Part shown: positions 1-12,600 of the stretch, in pieces
How positions within the stretch are numbered: the first letter of the stretch is position 1
Layout: every line of letters begins with the position of its first letter
Assembly: GCF_937616625.2 (NCBI RefSeq)
Contig: NC_065574.1
Coordinates: 52,046,052-52,110,051 of the forward strand
DNA length: 64,000 nucleotides
Source of the DNA: Mercurialis annua
Taxonomy: Eukaryota; Streptophyta; Magnoliopsida; Malpighiales; Euphorbiaceae
Direction of reading: 5' to 3'
Notes under the pieces: model-generated
The model's input: the letters and a program-made list of their open reading frames with translations, nothing else
What the model was told of the DNA's origin: nothing
Database searches by the model: none
Made by a program: the position numbers and the translations under genes

Positions 1-1723
1 CCAAATAATTTGTTTTTGGCCAAAATCGATAAAATTGAAAGGTCAGGACTTTTGTGAAACTTTTATAAAAGGTTTGGCCTTTTTAAGACATTTGGCCTTT
101 GTTTTATTAAAATAAAAATAATAGTTACATGGGTTAATTTTATAAAACAATCACGATATTTACACGAAATTTCATTAGCTATATAAAACTATGACTTTTT
201 TTCTTCAAATCTACCAGTTTAGTGTATTTTTTTAACTAAGTTCTTCATTAAACCATAGATCCAAATCATAAATCGACACCAACTATTATTATCTTTCGGC
301 TAGATTAGTAATTATTTATTAAAAAAAATACACCGGATTTTACTTTGGTGATATATTTGAAATAAAATGGAAGGTCGTACCTTTTAATGTCAACTTTTAA
401 AGGTTGAGATTAAAATTAAACTTCGTATAAATGTCATGTTTTTTTATGAATTTAACCCTAATTGCATTTAATGTTAATTCACATTAATCAAAATACCTTC
501 ATATCTTTAAACAAAACAACTGTATAATGACTTATTTTTAAATAATTAAAAGATTATAAGAATATTTTAATAATCAACTATAATTAATCTAACTTAATTT
601 CTACAAAAATATATATTTTTCAATCTTCATGAATAAGTATATTAGATATGCTTGATCTTTCCTTTTGATATTTGCCAAAGAAAAAATAGCTTACCAATCT
701 TGAAATCATTGTGTATAATGATGTATCTTATTATATAGACTAGAGAGGGCACATGTTTTCTTTCTATGATTAGTTTATCACATAAAAATTAGTGTTATTT
801 AATAATAATATGCTACTCCTTTCAAAATAATAATAATAATAATATGCTACTAGATTTTGGGAACATCCTGTCGGCAAGCCTCAAAATGTGGATGATTCAT
901 TTCATATTTCACACAGAAAAATGACAACTCTTCCTGGTAAAAACGCTAGTATCAATCACCAAAAACTAATCACATTAAATTAAATTATTATCATAATCTA
1001 ATCCGATCAATTTTTAAAAAACTTTAGTCTAATGATCAAATTAAATTAAATTCGAATCTTTCTAATGTTTTATCAATTAAAACCAATATTTTTGATTATT
1101 TATTATTAAAGTTTTAAAAATAGTTTTGGCTGTATCATATAGTATGTGTTAAGTGAAACCGATGTTGGATAAATTTGTTGATATAAAAAGTTATACTAAC
1201 ATAAAAAAATATTCCTAATGCCTTTCAAGTTTTAAATTTTAAATAAATTAGTGATAAAAATTTCTAATCCAATGTAACGCGCGCGCATATATAAATATCT
1301 TTGAAAAAAATATTAAAAAGGTGTATAATATTAATGGGATTTCTTAGTATTAGTCCAAGTTAAAAAAAGTTAAAAACTACTTGGAGGGTTGGAGACTTTT
1401 TGATGTATCTTGAGGTTGGGGGTTGGATCTTGAATTTTTACAAATAGCTGGTCGCCTGTGAAAAAAAATTAACACTAGCAAATAACTCCACCAACTCTCT
1501 GCTAATAATTAGAATAGGTCTATTTTTATTTTAAAAAAAATTAAAAAGTTATAATTACGTGTTAATATATGGATTACTAAACCTCAAAAATACATTTTAA
1601 AAGTTAAATTAAATAACTTTTAACAAACAACCAATTATATAGTTTATTAATTAACATATTATGATAATTAATCTGATTCAAAAAATCTAATTTGAGAAAA
1701 TATTAAATATTTAAAATATTAAA
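1..1723. other. AT-rich spacer
   Basis: No gene seen. The first 110 bases hold AGGTTTGGCCTTTTTAAGAC-like repeats that may be the end of an element cut by the window edge. (ATA)n occurs at about 825-842. Confidence 0.5.
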
Positions 1724-1739
1724 TAAAATTAAACTATTT

Positions 1740-1945
1740 TTTTTTGGTACAGGGTATATGAGGTGTCCTGAACGGCTCTCAACTATGAGACGACACCTTT
1801 AAACCTTCTACATTCAGACTAATCCCTACTCGAGCCGGGTAGGTCCCTTGCGGAAGGCAAAGCTCTGGCCCCAAGTTTTAAACGGCTGCATAAATGAGTA
1901 CGGTTCGAACCCGCGACCTCAACCAACTCATCTACGCCTTGGGAT
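1740..1945 (-). mobile_element. tRNA-derived SINE with 16-bp target duplication
   Basis: TAAAATTAAACTATTT flanks the element at 1724-1739 and 1946-1961. On the minus strand it opens with a tRNA-like head: an A-box region (complement of 1917-1934) and a B box GGGTTCGAACC (complement of 1902-1912). It continues through a GC-richer body and ends in a poly(A) tail, seen as T at 1740-1746. These are the parts of a plant SINE transcribed by RNA polymerase III. Confidence 0.9.
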
Positions 1946-2458
1946 TAAAATTAAACTATTTAAATTAAGGTAAAAGAGATTCAAGGCAGCAATTTTATAT
2001 GAAGGTCGGTTTCAGCTTGTATTAATGTATAGTCCATGTAAAAGCTGACATGCATACATCTAGTTGAAACTAAAATACAATTAAACATCACGTTTATAAT
2101 TAGAATAAACTTTATTAAAAGCAATTTTTAATTATAAAGTGTGAAAAGTTTTGAATTTAATATGTGATTATCTCTAAATTTTGTAATTTGTATGCAAAGA
2201 GGGAAAAAAAATATATGATGGGACCAAGTTGCCATCCACTAAGATTACAAGACATAGAAAACTGATCAACGGACACAATACAAAATAGCCAATCAAGCAA
2301 CCATACCATACGGTGGCAAATAGACAATGTAGGCCCCACTTTGGTTCCCTACCCAATCATCAAAACTGGGCCCCATCTTGTGTTCCATTGTTTTTTGAGA
2401 CGTCCATAACCTAATCATCGATATTGGGCCCCACTTTTACCCATTCCTATTCAGTTGT

Positions 2459-2640
2459 ACGTTGGTCGGTTCGGTTCGATTCGGTTCTAAATATTGGGAA
2501 ACCAACAGTAGCGAGCTACACGAGTATTACAAATTAAATTGCACATATTTTTTTATCTTAAATTCGAAATAATTTTCACCGAATTTCGTTGGTCGGTTTC
2601 GATTCGGTTCAATTTGATTAATCGGTTTGAGTATTCACAT
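2459..2640. repeat. TTCGGTT-type dispersed repeat
   Basis: TTGGTCGGTTCGGTTCGATT (from about 2461) and GTTGGTCGGTTTCGATTCGG (from about 2588) are two similar blocks of the family seen again in the introns and spacers of this window. Confidence 0.45.
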
Positions 2641-2953
2641 GCGCTTTTTGAAAATGAAAAACACTTACGAAAGAATTCAAATTACGTGCTCTAAATACAA
2701 ATTATATTCTCTAAATACAATTTTCTATTATTGAATCCTCTTCTTTTCAAATTTACAAATACTTATAATATATGCAAAAAATTGCATCTTAAATTCTCAA
2801 TTAAATATAATCTTGCAACCAAATATCTAAACTGATATGCAAAAAAGGATGATTAGTTTACAATTATAAATGATATAAACCTTCTTTGTATTGCACAATT
2901 TGCAGTAAAAGCATAGTATAGAAGAATTATGGTGACCGAGTATGAAGCAACTG

Positions 2954-2998
2954 AAGGATGAGAAGTTTTTTTTTTGTTGGTATAAAGGATGAGAAGTT
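2954..2998 (-). mobile_element. Micro-insertion: T run plus 9 bases between 14-bp repeats
   Basis: AAGGATGAGAAGTT occurs at 2954-2967 and 2985-2998. Between them lie only 17 bases, TTTTTTTTGTTGGTATA. This is the layout of a poly(A)-tailed retroposon on the minus strand cut down to its last few bases. Confidence 0.65.
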
Positions 2999-3832
2999 GG
3001 CAGCTTCAAACTGATGTGAATTCAAATCAGAAACATAAATGTAAAACTATAAAGTGCAAACAAAGCATTCAAATAGAATAAAAAATTTGAAATATTAAAA
3101 GTTAGGTGTTTAGAATTAAATTCTTCTTTTTATTTGTAATGCGATTATATCACATATCATATGTTGGTTCTAAAATGTGCCATTATCATATTAATGAAGG
3201 CATTACAATATATGACTGTGGTGGAAGTTTCATCATAGCCCAAAAAGTAAGTTGAAAACAGTTTTAAAAACACTAAAGTAGTTTAAGAAGATAGAATTTT
3301 GAAAAGCATTGAAGTAGATTAAATAATCTGGTTAAAGAGAAGGTATAAAATAGTTTTTAAAACATAGAATAAATGTATTTTAAAAGCATTAAACCAGTTC
3401 TACTACACTATACAAGTTCTAACTTCTAATCATTCTCAAGACATGAAACTAGAATATAAGTAGTTTAAAAGAAATAAACCAAAGTGAGTAAGTGATTTAA
3501 AAAAAACCGAGCATTTGTTTATATTAGTTTGCTTCAACCACAAAATTTTGCACAATTCAAATGTTTCAAAAAGAACATTACTGATCAGATTTACATTAGA
3601 AGGGATAGGGATATAGACATATCAGTTGGGCAATTGGCTCTCAAGGTCCAAAACCACAACTACGACACAGTGATATCACTTGTGTTTCCAACGACAAAAA
3701 CATAGCATTTCCTTGCTATTTCTAACCAGTAGCATGACCAACATTTGGCAATTCTGATGAATCTACAAAAAAAAAGTTAAGAACAAGACAAAATGCATTC
3801 CATGTAAAAATAATAAAAGAATAATTTATAGA

Positions 3833-4183
3833 TTAAAGAGCATAACCTATTCGAAATATTTTCAACTCTTCAATGCGTTCTTCAACTATTAGAGAAACAA
3901 TGGATGTTTTCAACCAATTTTTTGTGCAAATAAATGCTTCCACTAGCTTAGGAGTTAAAGAATCCCTGAAGCAATCTACTATCCTCCCACCAGTGCTGAA
4001 GAAAGACTCAAACGCCATAATGAAAATGGGAACATCAAGAATATCTTGGGCCATTCTGGATAGAACTGGAAACCGAACAGAATACTTCCACCACATTAAT
4101 ACATCAACGTGATCCTCATCATCCAACAAGGCCTCTTCTAAATATATTTCAAGTTCAGTCCTTCGAGAACTTGAGGCTCCCAT
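3833..4183 (-). pseudogene. hAT transposase C-terminal dimerisation domain, decayed
   Basis: The minus-strand frame reads TELEIYLEEALLDDEDHVDV, LMWWK, RFPVLSRMAQDIL, FESFFSTGGRIVDCFRDSLT and KLVEAFICTKNWL. These are the ordered motifs of the hAT dimerisation domain of BED-finger/RICESLEEPER transposases. Just upstream on that strand (higher coordinates) the frame meets TAG near the place where the domain should continue, and the rest of the transposase is absent. The remnant is 116 codons; whole hAT transposases run to about 600-750. Confidence 0.88.
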
Positions 4184-4578
4184 TTTATTCCTTACTTGAA
4201 TCTAGCTTTCATTACTGAAGAAGGTTTTCTAGTTCTACTAGTTGTACCAGCAACATAGTAAGGGACATGGACATGGACAGGGACAAAGGTTGAGTTAATT
4301 CCTCCTTATAAATTTTTAAAAATACAGTTTGTTTAAATGTATAATTCAAGTTTACTATGATATACTAAAAATAAAATTTATTATAAATTTACCAACGTTT
4401 AACTAACGATAACCTAAAAAATTAATATATTGATATACTATTAATAATAAACTGGGTCTAGTCAAATATAAGCTCAATAAAAGCCTAATTTCCATTCCAT
4501 TTTCACATCCATTCAAAGATCCCACTGGAGACGGCACCGTTATTTTTTTAAAAAAATAAGGCTATGCCAGCATAAAGG

Positions 4579-4996
4579 GGGTTATTAACTAAAATGGTAC
4601 CCAACCTTTGCACTTTGTATCAAAATGGTACCCAACCTTTAATTTGTATCAAAATGGTACCTAAACTTCTAATGTTTGTTTCAAAATGGTTTTTTAAATA
4701 TTTTCCGGCCACTTTTGATGACGTGGCAACCGGAAAATTGATTTTTTTATTGATATAAAATAAGAGTTCGTTTTAATCTTTTAAATTATATAAAATTTTA
4801 TTTGTCATGTGATGTGGTAAAAATATAAAAAAAATAGTTTTCCGGTTGCCACGTCATTAAAAGTGGCCGGAAATGATTAAAAAAACCATTTTGAAACAAA
4901 CATTCGAAGGTTGGGTACCATTTTAATACAAATTAAAGGTTGGGTACCATTTTGATACAAGGGATAAAGGTTGGGTACCATTTTGGCTAATAACCC
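4579..4996. mobile_element. Mutator-like fold-back MITE with 9-bp target duplication
   Basis: GCATAAAGG flanks it at 4570-4578 and 4997-5005. The ends GGGTTATTAACTAAAATGG and the inverse of CCATTTTGGCTAATAACCC start inverted arms of about 150-180 bases. Each arm holds copies of AAAATGGTACCCAACCTTT and a GACGTGGCAACCGG segment. Nine-base duplications and long arms are typical of Mutator-like elements. Confidence 0.88.
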
Positions 4997-5005
4997 GCAT
5001 AAAGG

Positions 5006-8003
5006 AGTTAATCCAGGATCAAGGAGTTGTAATAGTTAATTAGGCTATTGTAAACTATTGAATTTTGGAGCTAATCCAACATCAAAGAGTTCAGAAAAAA
5101 ATACTACTTGCAGTTCCCAGGTCTCGCTATATGCAAAATCCATCTATCATAGTACAACATGCAACAACATCCAGTTTAATACCCTCTTTTCCCATTTCAT
5201 TTCACATCGTCAAGACCATATCATAACTATTATTTTTGAAAAACCCATTAGTCGATTGACCAACGCCCAAAATTGCATCGCCAACCACCGCCGCTTCTAG
5301 AAGTTTCACCATCTTGCATATCTTCTTCTTATTTTTTATATTTATAAATTTTGAGCTTTTAATCATTTCCTCCTCGTTAGTTAAGTTTTGATTCGTCATG
5401 ATTTAGTCCGATTAGGTTAATTTGGTGCAGTGGATAAGTCAGATTGCATAAGAGAAGGAAGAATATGGAAATGATCAAAGAAGGAAGGAAAGGAAACCAT
5501 AAAAATGAAAAGCGAAAAGACAAAAATCAAAAAAAAAAGTATACACTGTATTTTTTAAAAGGCAAAGATACCACCGTATATATGAGAATACTTTGCTATT
5601 TTTCCGTGTTTTGTGTAATAAGTGAAGACTAAGGGTGTGCAGAAACTGAATTGTCCAAAATTACCGAATCGAATCGAAGTTTAAGGATTGATTCAGTTAT
5701 TTTGACAAAACTATCACGACCCAAAAACTCGGATCGAGACCAACGCTAGGAAATAGGAATGCTTACTCCGAAAACCGTAACAAGCCTAAAATCACTATAA
5801 ATTTTTTGCTTTTAAATTGACATGTAATAAAACATTTATTCATAAACGATGGAACTTCATTTAAATAAATCATCAGAATTTGAATGCGCTTAAAAATATT
5901 TGTATAATAAATACTTATGGCACTTAAAAATATATATGTTGATATTGTTTAATATCTTTTCGAAAGCATGACAAATCCAATCATTAAGAGGCTAAATGAC
6001 TAATCACGTTAATTTAGTAATCAAATCCAACAAATCTAGTAAACCACCTAAAAATCATAGGAGTGCCACGAAAATGTAAATAGAGGTTGTATAGGATATT
6101 CAAGATGACTAATAAATAAAATCAATCACACCTAGAAATCCAGTTTTAGGCTTTGTGCATGTAAAATGATCCAGACCAGCCATTATCTATTACATGATAG
6201 AAACCATAGGGGTTAGATGTATGTTTAGGAGTACTTGTTACTTGCCTCGCATGTCAGATTGAGTCATATGTTCGTCTTATATGGGTCTCTTTACTTCTTT
6301 CACACATGTTTAATTTTTAGAAAATTATACCGTAAACTACATAAATGTCGAGGTGAGAATAAACTGAATATGTCCAGCAAATAACAACGTAATCGATAAA
6401 TCAAGTACACAAGTTTCAGTAAAATGTCCACAAATCCAGTCTTTTGGTTCGGCGTACAATAATCTCACCCATAAGCGAGTGAGGTTATCCAGTCGGTAGA
6501 AAAAGAATTTTCTAGCTGAGTTAGGTGGCGACTTTTCTCAAACCTTTCCAAAATAGAGGTCAGCCATAAGTTTAAGCGAGTCATTGAAGTAGAATACTCC
6601 TAGCATATAAGTGGTTTTTGCATCGTTTAGTTATGCTTTAGCATGCGTTTATAAGCGTTTATGTGTCTTATTAAGTGTGTAAGTGTTTCAGGTATAACGA
6701 AGCAGTTGCAGATCGAATTTGGTCAAAAAGCATAAAAAATCGAAGAATTGTCGAAGTTGCAAAAGCCTTGAGTGAAGAAATGTTGGCAGATGAATTTTTA
6801 TTCATGGCTTGATCGAGAAGGTCATGGAAGAAGACGAACCAGTCCGTTTTTTTGTTCGAAGGCGGCGATAGGATTGGAGAAAGGCGACACAAGAGTCGGA
6901 AGTTGACGAATTTTGGTTTTTAATTTATTCAATTTATAATAAAAATTAATTATATATATAATAATAATATAGGACTTATTTGAATTTTTTTAAAGTAAAA
7001 CGATTTGTTTGAATTTTTTTTAAGTGAAAAATGATTTAATATTATCCGTGTATTTAGTTGTTTTGAATGGTTTCATCCTTAGAGTAATAAAATTGTCCAA
7101 AAATAAATTTTAGAGTACAATTGAAAGTCAAACATACGAAGTAAGATAAAATTTGTCGAAACACATTAAAGGGTTGAAGGTTTTTGAGTAATTAAACTTT
7201 TAAATAAATTGAAAACCCGTGAGATATAAATAGATTATTATTTGAGAAAGGAAAAGCAAAAAATTTTGTGATTTAGTGCTTCACATCTACCTTAATTATA
7301 AAATTAATTAACTAATGTGTACATACTATATTTATCTCATGATTTGTCCTAATAGATTTTCCATTTATTCTAAGCTCTATGTCAACTCTGATTAAGATAA
7401 CTTTACAATATAGTGACACAAAATAAATTGACTAAACAAAAAACATGTTTGTAATATATTCTCATATTGAATTGCAATCACTCTTTTGGTGGAACATAAA
7501 AGTATGCTTAATATCAATTCATTTAGAAATGGAAAGAAGAAGGATTGATTTCGGAACTTGATAAAAGATGTTTTCTTTAAATTGGAAACTATTGATAAAA
7601 TTGAAAAAGACATAACATTAATTATCTACTTTTTTATCCAACTTAAAAAGAACAAAATTTATGTGATTAACATTTATTTAAAATAATAATAAATAATTAT
7701 AATTTGAATTATTTTTTTAATCATGCATTGGTAAAAATAACTATCAATGATCTATGAATAGTCTGTGTTTATAATTAGTTTTCTAATTTTAAAATGAGAC
7801 ATTTCTTTCATTATATACTTTGTGGGTGTCATTTTGACTACACAAATTATTAATGATGTGGAATTGCACAAAGAATGGTAGGTAAGGTATGTTATATGGT
7901 TTTGGGTTGAATTTTCTCCCCACAACGGTTGTTTTATGTTTCGCAGAAATTACCCGATTAATAATGATATGCAAGATACATACTTTAAATAGAAACACAT
8001 TTT
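5006..8003. other. Spacer with unrecognised repeat debris
   Basis: No intact gene. At 5.63-5.73 kb there is a TACCGAATCGAATCGAAG repeat, then TATCACGACCCAAAAACTCG, which resembles dispersed plant LTR-type sequence. After a TTTCAG at 6685-6690, a 40-codon frame (6690-6812) reads RYNEAVADRIWSKSIKN and onward before TGA. It could be an exon relic of unknown family. Confidence 0.35.
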
Positions 8004-8048
8004 AAAAAAGAATAATGTGGTGGCTTTAAAAAAAAAGAATTATGTGGT
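8004..8048 (+). mobile_element. Candidate micro-insertion with near-perfect 18-bp flanks
   Basis: AAAAAAGAATAATGTGGT (8004-8021) and AAAAAAGAATTATGTGGT (8031-8048) differ at one base and flank GGCTTTAAA. A plus-strand poly(A) end merging with the A run of the duplication would explain it; replication slippage is an alternative. Confidence 0.4.
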
Positions 8049-8825
8049 CCAAATAGATAGGGCAAAATACATATTTGAATTTGTGTATTGTTATATATTT
8101 TAAATTGAGCCCTCCATTTTTATTTGTTAAAATTTAGTTATTATATTTTTTATTTTGTAGATATTAGATCCTCCATCACGGAAAGAAAGCACGTGTATTC
8201 TACGCGCCGTTAGTGCAATTGGAATACAAAAATTATCCTAAAATTTGGTCTATGCACTTTTATTTTATTAAAAATCCCTCAATTCGTTTTTTTCGGTCCC
8301 TCAATCATTTTGAGAATATAATATATATATTTTTTATCAATTAATGTACAATACATTGATACAAATACTAAAATATAAAATTATTCTTTAATTAAATACA
8401 ATTAATTATGATATTCTTATAATTATTCTATTTCTTTTAATAAATCGATTTTATTTATATTTATAGTTGTTTAAAAATATCAATCAATTCAAAACGGAAT
8501 GAGAACATAATTATAACGTGTGTCAATTTAAAAGTTGCACAAAAAAAAGAATTGCATCATCGACTTGAAAAATAACATAGCAACAAGTTGCAAGATGAAG
8601 ATCAAAGAATATGATATCTTTTGTTGAATTATATTTGAAACTACAAAGCTAAGTGGACGTCAAGGAAAAAAAAATCTTGAATTTGGTTGGTTGTGAATAG
8701 CTGGTTTGGACCAAACAAAGTCTAAGGGGGACATGCAATAATTATAATGCAATCTTTTGATAGATCTTCAAGAAACAATCAACTTTTGTTAAGTTGTTAT
8801 CCTACTACCTTTTCCGTATAATAAA

Positions 8826-9107
8826 AAGTTAATTGTAAATTGACACACAAATTTTATTTTTATTTGTAATTATAATATAAATTTTAAAATTTGACAGTTA
8901 CCACACCAACTTTTATTTTGATAAATTTGATACACCGAATTAGAAAAATATTAATGTGCACATTGTAATATACAACCACGTATTGTTGTATGATTGGTCG
9001 GTGTACCAATTTGACAAAAAAATAAAAATTGGTGTGATATTGTCAAGTTTCAAAATTTGCATTATAATTGTAATTAATAAAATCCATTTATTAATTCGTA
9101 ATTTTCC
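8826..9107. mobile_element. Fold-back MITE with 9-bp flanks
   Basis: TATAATAAA occurs at 8817-8825 and 9108-9116. Inverted arms include AATTATAATATAAATTTT, TTTGACAGTTACCACACCAA and GATACACCGA opposite TCGGTGTACC, TTGGTGTGATATTGTCAAGT and AATTTGCATTATAATTG. The terminal bases pair less well. Confidence 0.6.
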
Positions 9108-9135
9108 TATAATAAATAATCAATAACAATAAATA

Positions 9136-9418
9136 TTCCCTCTATCCCAAATTAATAGGCACTATTTTGAATTTTTTTTGTCCCTAATTATAGGCGGTAA
9201 TTTATTGCTTTAATGCTTAAATGACATATATACCCTCATTAATTATAATAAATTACATTAAAAAGAGAGTAAAATTCACCAAGAAATAAAGTCAACACTT
9301 GCATTAAATAAGGCAAGTGTGGTGTGTTTTTATAAAATTACTCTATATTTATAAATTTACTAAATTTTTTAATACCTGTATTTGTCCTAAACTGCCTATC
9401 AATTTGGGACGGAGGGAG
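9136..9418. mobile_element. Stowaway MITE
   Basis: TTCCCTCTATCCCAAATTAA at the left and the inverse of TTGATAGGCAG-type sequence ending GGGACGGAGGGAG at the right form the inverted repeat. TA flanks both ends (9134-9135 and 9419-9420). Confidence 0.85.
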
Positions 9419-10549
9419 TATAAAATAAATAATTAAGATATAAATAATTTCTTCTTTTAAAACACTCATATTAAGGATAAGTGTTTCTCTTTATGCATTC
9501 AATATTATATATTTACTAATCTAAATGCAAAAATAAATAAATAATAGAAAATCAATAAATAAATTATAATCTTAAAGTAATACTAGGCCAAATGTTAAAT
9601 AACATATTTCAAATTAATTTTTATTCAAAATTAATTAAATATTAATTATAATTCTTTTTTTTTTGAATAATTACCTTTTACTTAAAATGTGTGTTTCGTA
9701 TCATTAGTTTGTGTATCCAATATATATTACCACATTATAATTCATTAGTTAAATTATTAGTAATATATTTTCAGCCTTAATCTAATTACTTTCTTTTAGT
9801 ATTTAATTTTTGTTGACGATTTTTATTTTGAAATAGTCTACCTTTTTTAATCAATTCTAGTATCTTTTATTAAAAATTATTTTAGAAAAATATACAGATA
9901 TATAAAATTATTTATTAATTTTTTTAAAATTCTCCCATATTATATCCGACTTAGAGTTCAACTCCCAATAAATACTAATTGAACATTTTCTAATAATACT
10001 CATTTGACTGGTGTATTAAAGAAAAAAGACCACTCAATTCCAATCTTGAAACTTGACCATTATGTGTCAACATTAACAATAATTCTAAATAGTAATTGAA
10101 TATCCAAATTTTAAATTACAAAGTAATCAAAAAATAAAAGAGAAGTTGAAAAGTCGGCATATATATATATAATTCAGGAGAAGGTTAGTCCACACCATAA
10201 ATAAATGAAACTGCAAAGTAATAAATAAGTTAGGGTTATGGCATAAATAAGGCTCAACTGCTCCGACGTCGAACCTCTTGATGTGAAACATTTGTATTCC
10301 TCGTATACCTCTTAAATTCTTGCCCCATGCTTCTCACCAACATATCCAATTTTTATTTAATGAAACTAACACCTTCATACGTTAAATATTATGGGTCCAA
10401 TTTTCTTTCCTCTTATGTACATAAAAAAACTTTCTTTCTACTTAAATTTATAGTACCTATATATAATGGTTTAAAAATTAAATCGATAGCCGGATTGGTG
10501 TGGTCGTCAATTTGCAATTTAACAATAACATATTTAATTTTATGAGTTA

Positions 10550-10798
10550 TTTCCTCCGGTCTATAATATTTGTCGCATTTGGGAAAATTGTAATGTTTGT
10601 CACTTTAAAATATTAAAAAAGTATTAATTATTATATTTTCATATATATCTCCATTAATTTATTGAAAGAATACAATAAACAAATAAAAATAATAAATTTT
10701 TGATGTATTTAAGGTTAACTTAGTAAAAATATTTACATTAATTGTTTTTTTAGTTTTTGTGTCATTTAAGTGCGACAAATATTATAGACCGGAGGGAG
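10550..10798. mobile_element. Stowaway MITE
   Basis: TTTCCTCCGGTCTATAATAT then TTGTCGCA at the left pairs almost perfectly with the right end, TGCGACAAATATTATAGACC then GGAGGGAG. TA flanks both sides (10548-10549 and 10799-10800). Confidence 0.88.
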
Positions 10799-10800
10799 TA

Positions 10801-12600
10801 CTAATTAATAAAAAGGATATTTATACAGTATTTAAGCATATACATAAAAATTTAATTAACAAATTGATTGAAAAAAAGTAGGTGGATTATTAATAGTTTA
10901 TGATTTCACTGGTTGAATAGTTTTTGATTTACTATTTCTTTGGTTCAAAGAGGTTGAACCTATTTTTTTTTTCAAACGGTCAGATTTTTGGCTGTGGTCG
11001 ACCGGCTGAGTTCTAAAATTATGGTATCTAACTATCTATAATTTATTTTTGAACTATATTATAAAATAAATTCATGATTAATTATATGCTATTGTTAGAG
11101 GATAAATTGTTATTGTAATCAAATTAACATTGAGGCCATGATGTTAGTCATGACCTAATCTTATGCTAGTAATTGTGTACCTGGATTTTTCTTTGAACAC
11201 GAGAATTGACCAAATACCACTTCTATTTTTTTAATGTTTGTGTCAAATTTTTCAAAATTAGGTTGAAATTCAACGGTTTAAGGACCATTTTCCTCCATCT
11301 TTCTTTATTTTTTGAACTTAGATATGTAGAGTATTTATAAAAAAAACAGTGTTTATTTATACCTGTATAGTTAAGTCTATTAATATAAAAATAAATCTTT
11401 TATTTATTTCATACGAGTTACAATTTAAGTTTTTAAATAGTGCTTTACAAATGAGTTTTTAAATGTTTTACCTCCCTTCTTGTAATTAAAAATTTATCGA
11501 ACTCATTTTATTTTCAAAATTATTTCACTTTGATCCAAGTGAATCAAAGAGTGACTCATTATTACAAATAGAAAAGGGGGGTAACTAGTCATTTTGTAAT
11601 TAAACACATATATAACTTAGTATATAAGTACACCAAATTATTGATTTTCCATTTAAATCTTAATTAATTAAGACCCAAATGAATTGATCAAAGTGGTTAT
11701 AATTACATCAAAAAATAGAATAAAAAAGGAGTTAGCAAAAAAAGATGAACTTAAATATGCATGTTATATGATAATAAATGAATATGATGTCCATACTCCA
11801 AAAGTCCATATCATACCAAATTTGCATTAAATGTAAAGAAGCGTTACAATTCCTGGTTTTGTACCTGTTATAGATAGCAGGTGAAACAGCATTTAATTCT
11901 TCTTTATCTCTTAATTCAATCATACTTGTACCATCCCAATTTACTTCTTCATTTTGCCCCCATTTGATCAAACATTAACAATTTATTACTCAGATTTAAG
12001 CATAAGATCTGAAACTAATTAATTTCCAAATTTCAATTGGTTTAAAATTATTAAATTTATCAATGTAACAGTTATTTTATGACCTTGAATTTTTTAATAA
12101 AATTGAATTGAAAAGAATTTTACTTAAAATTATTTAATTAAAACTCACTAAAGTTAGATCAAATTAAATAAATCTCCAAATGTTTTCAAAAAATTAAAAC
12201 AAATGACATTCAATTAAATGTAATACTACCCTTTAGTCAATTAAGTTTATTAGTTGACTTGATCAATGAATCTAATTATAATTAAAGTTTCATTTTTTTA
12301 TTAATTTCATTAAATTTAGAGATTAAATTAAACTTTATTTTGTAAAATTAAGTCTCAAATCTCACAATCTCACTTTACAAATCTAGAATGCCTTTTACAT
12401 TACTATACTTTAATTAAAAATTATAAGCAAATATAGTTTGTTGAATTTAATTAGCTAAAATTGTTATCTTTGATTTTTTTAAACCTTATAAATACAATAC
12501 GTACATAAAGTGTCACGATTACAAATATAACTATATAAATTTAAATATAAAATGTGATGGCTATATTATTTATAAGGAAAAATAATAATTGTAAGGACTA
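10801..12600. other. AT-rich spacer upstream of the HD-Zip gene
   Basis: No gene or clear element seen; mostly A/T runs with scattered short repeats. Confidence 0.5.

Larger units (their letters stand above)
1962..3832. other. Spacer before the hAT remnant
   Basis: Apart from the TTCGGTT repeat and the micro-insertion listed separately, this is AT-rich DNA without recognisable genes. Short frames at 2157-2356 show no protein-like features. The part just left of 3833 may be decayed hAT sequence. Confidence 0.45.

Noticed and set aside
1900..1945. Possible tRNA gene with a perfect-looking B box
   Set aside because: There is no cloverleaf or acceptor stem; the box belongs to the head of a SINE with target duplications.
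5700..6700. Solo LTR suggested by TATCACGACCCAAAAACTCG
   Set aside because: I found no matching TG/CA ends, no 5-bp duplication and no second copy, so the resemblance is not enough to call one.
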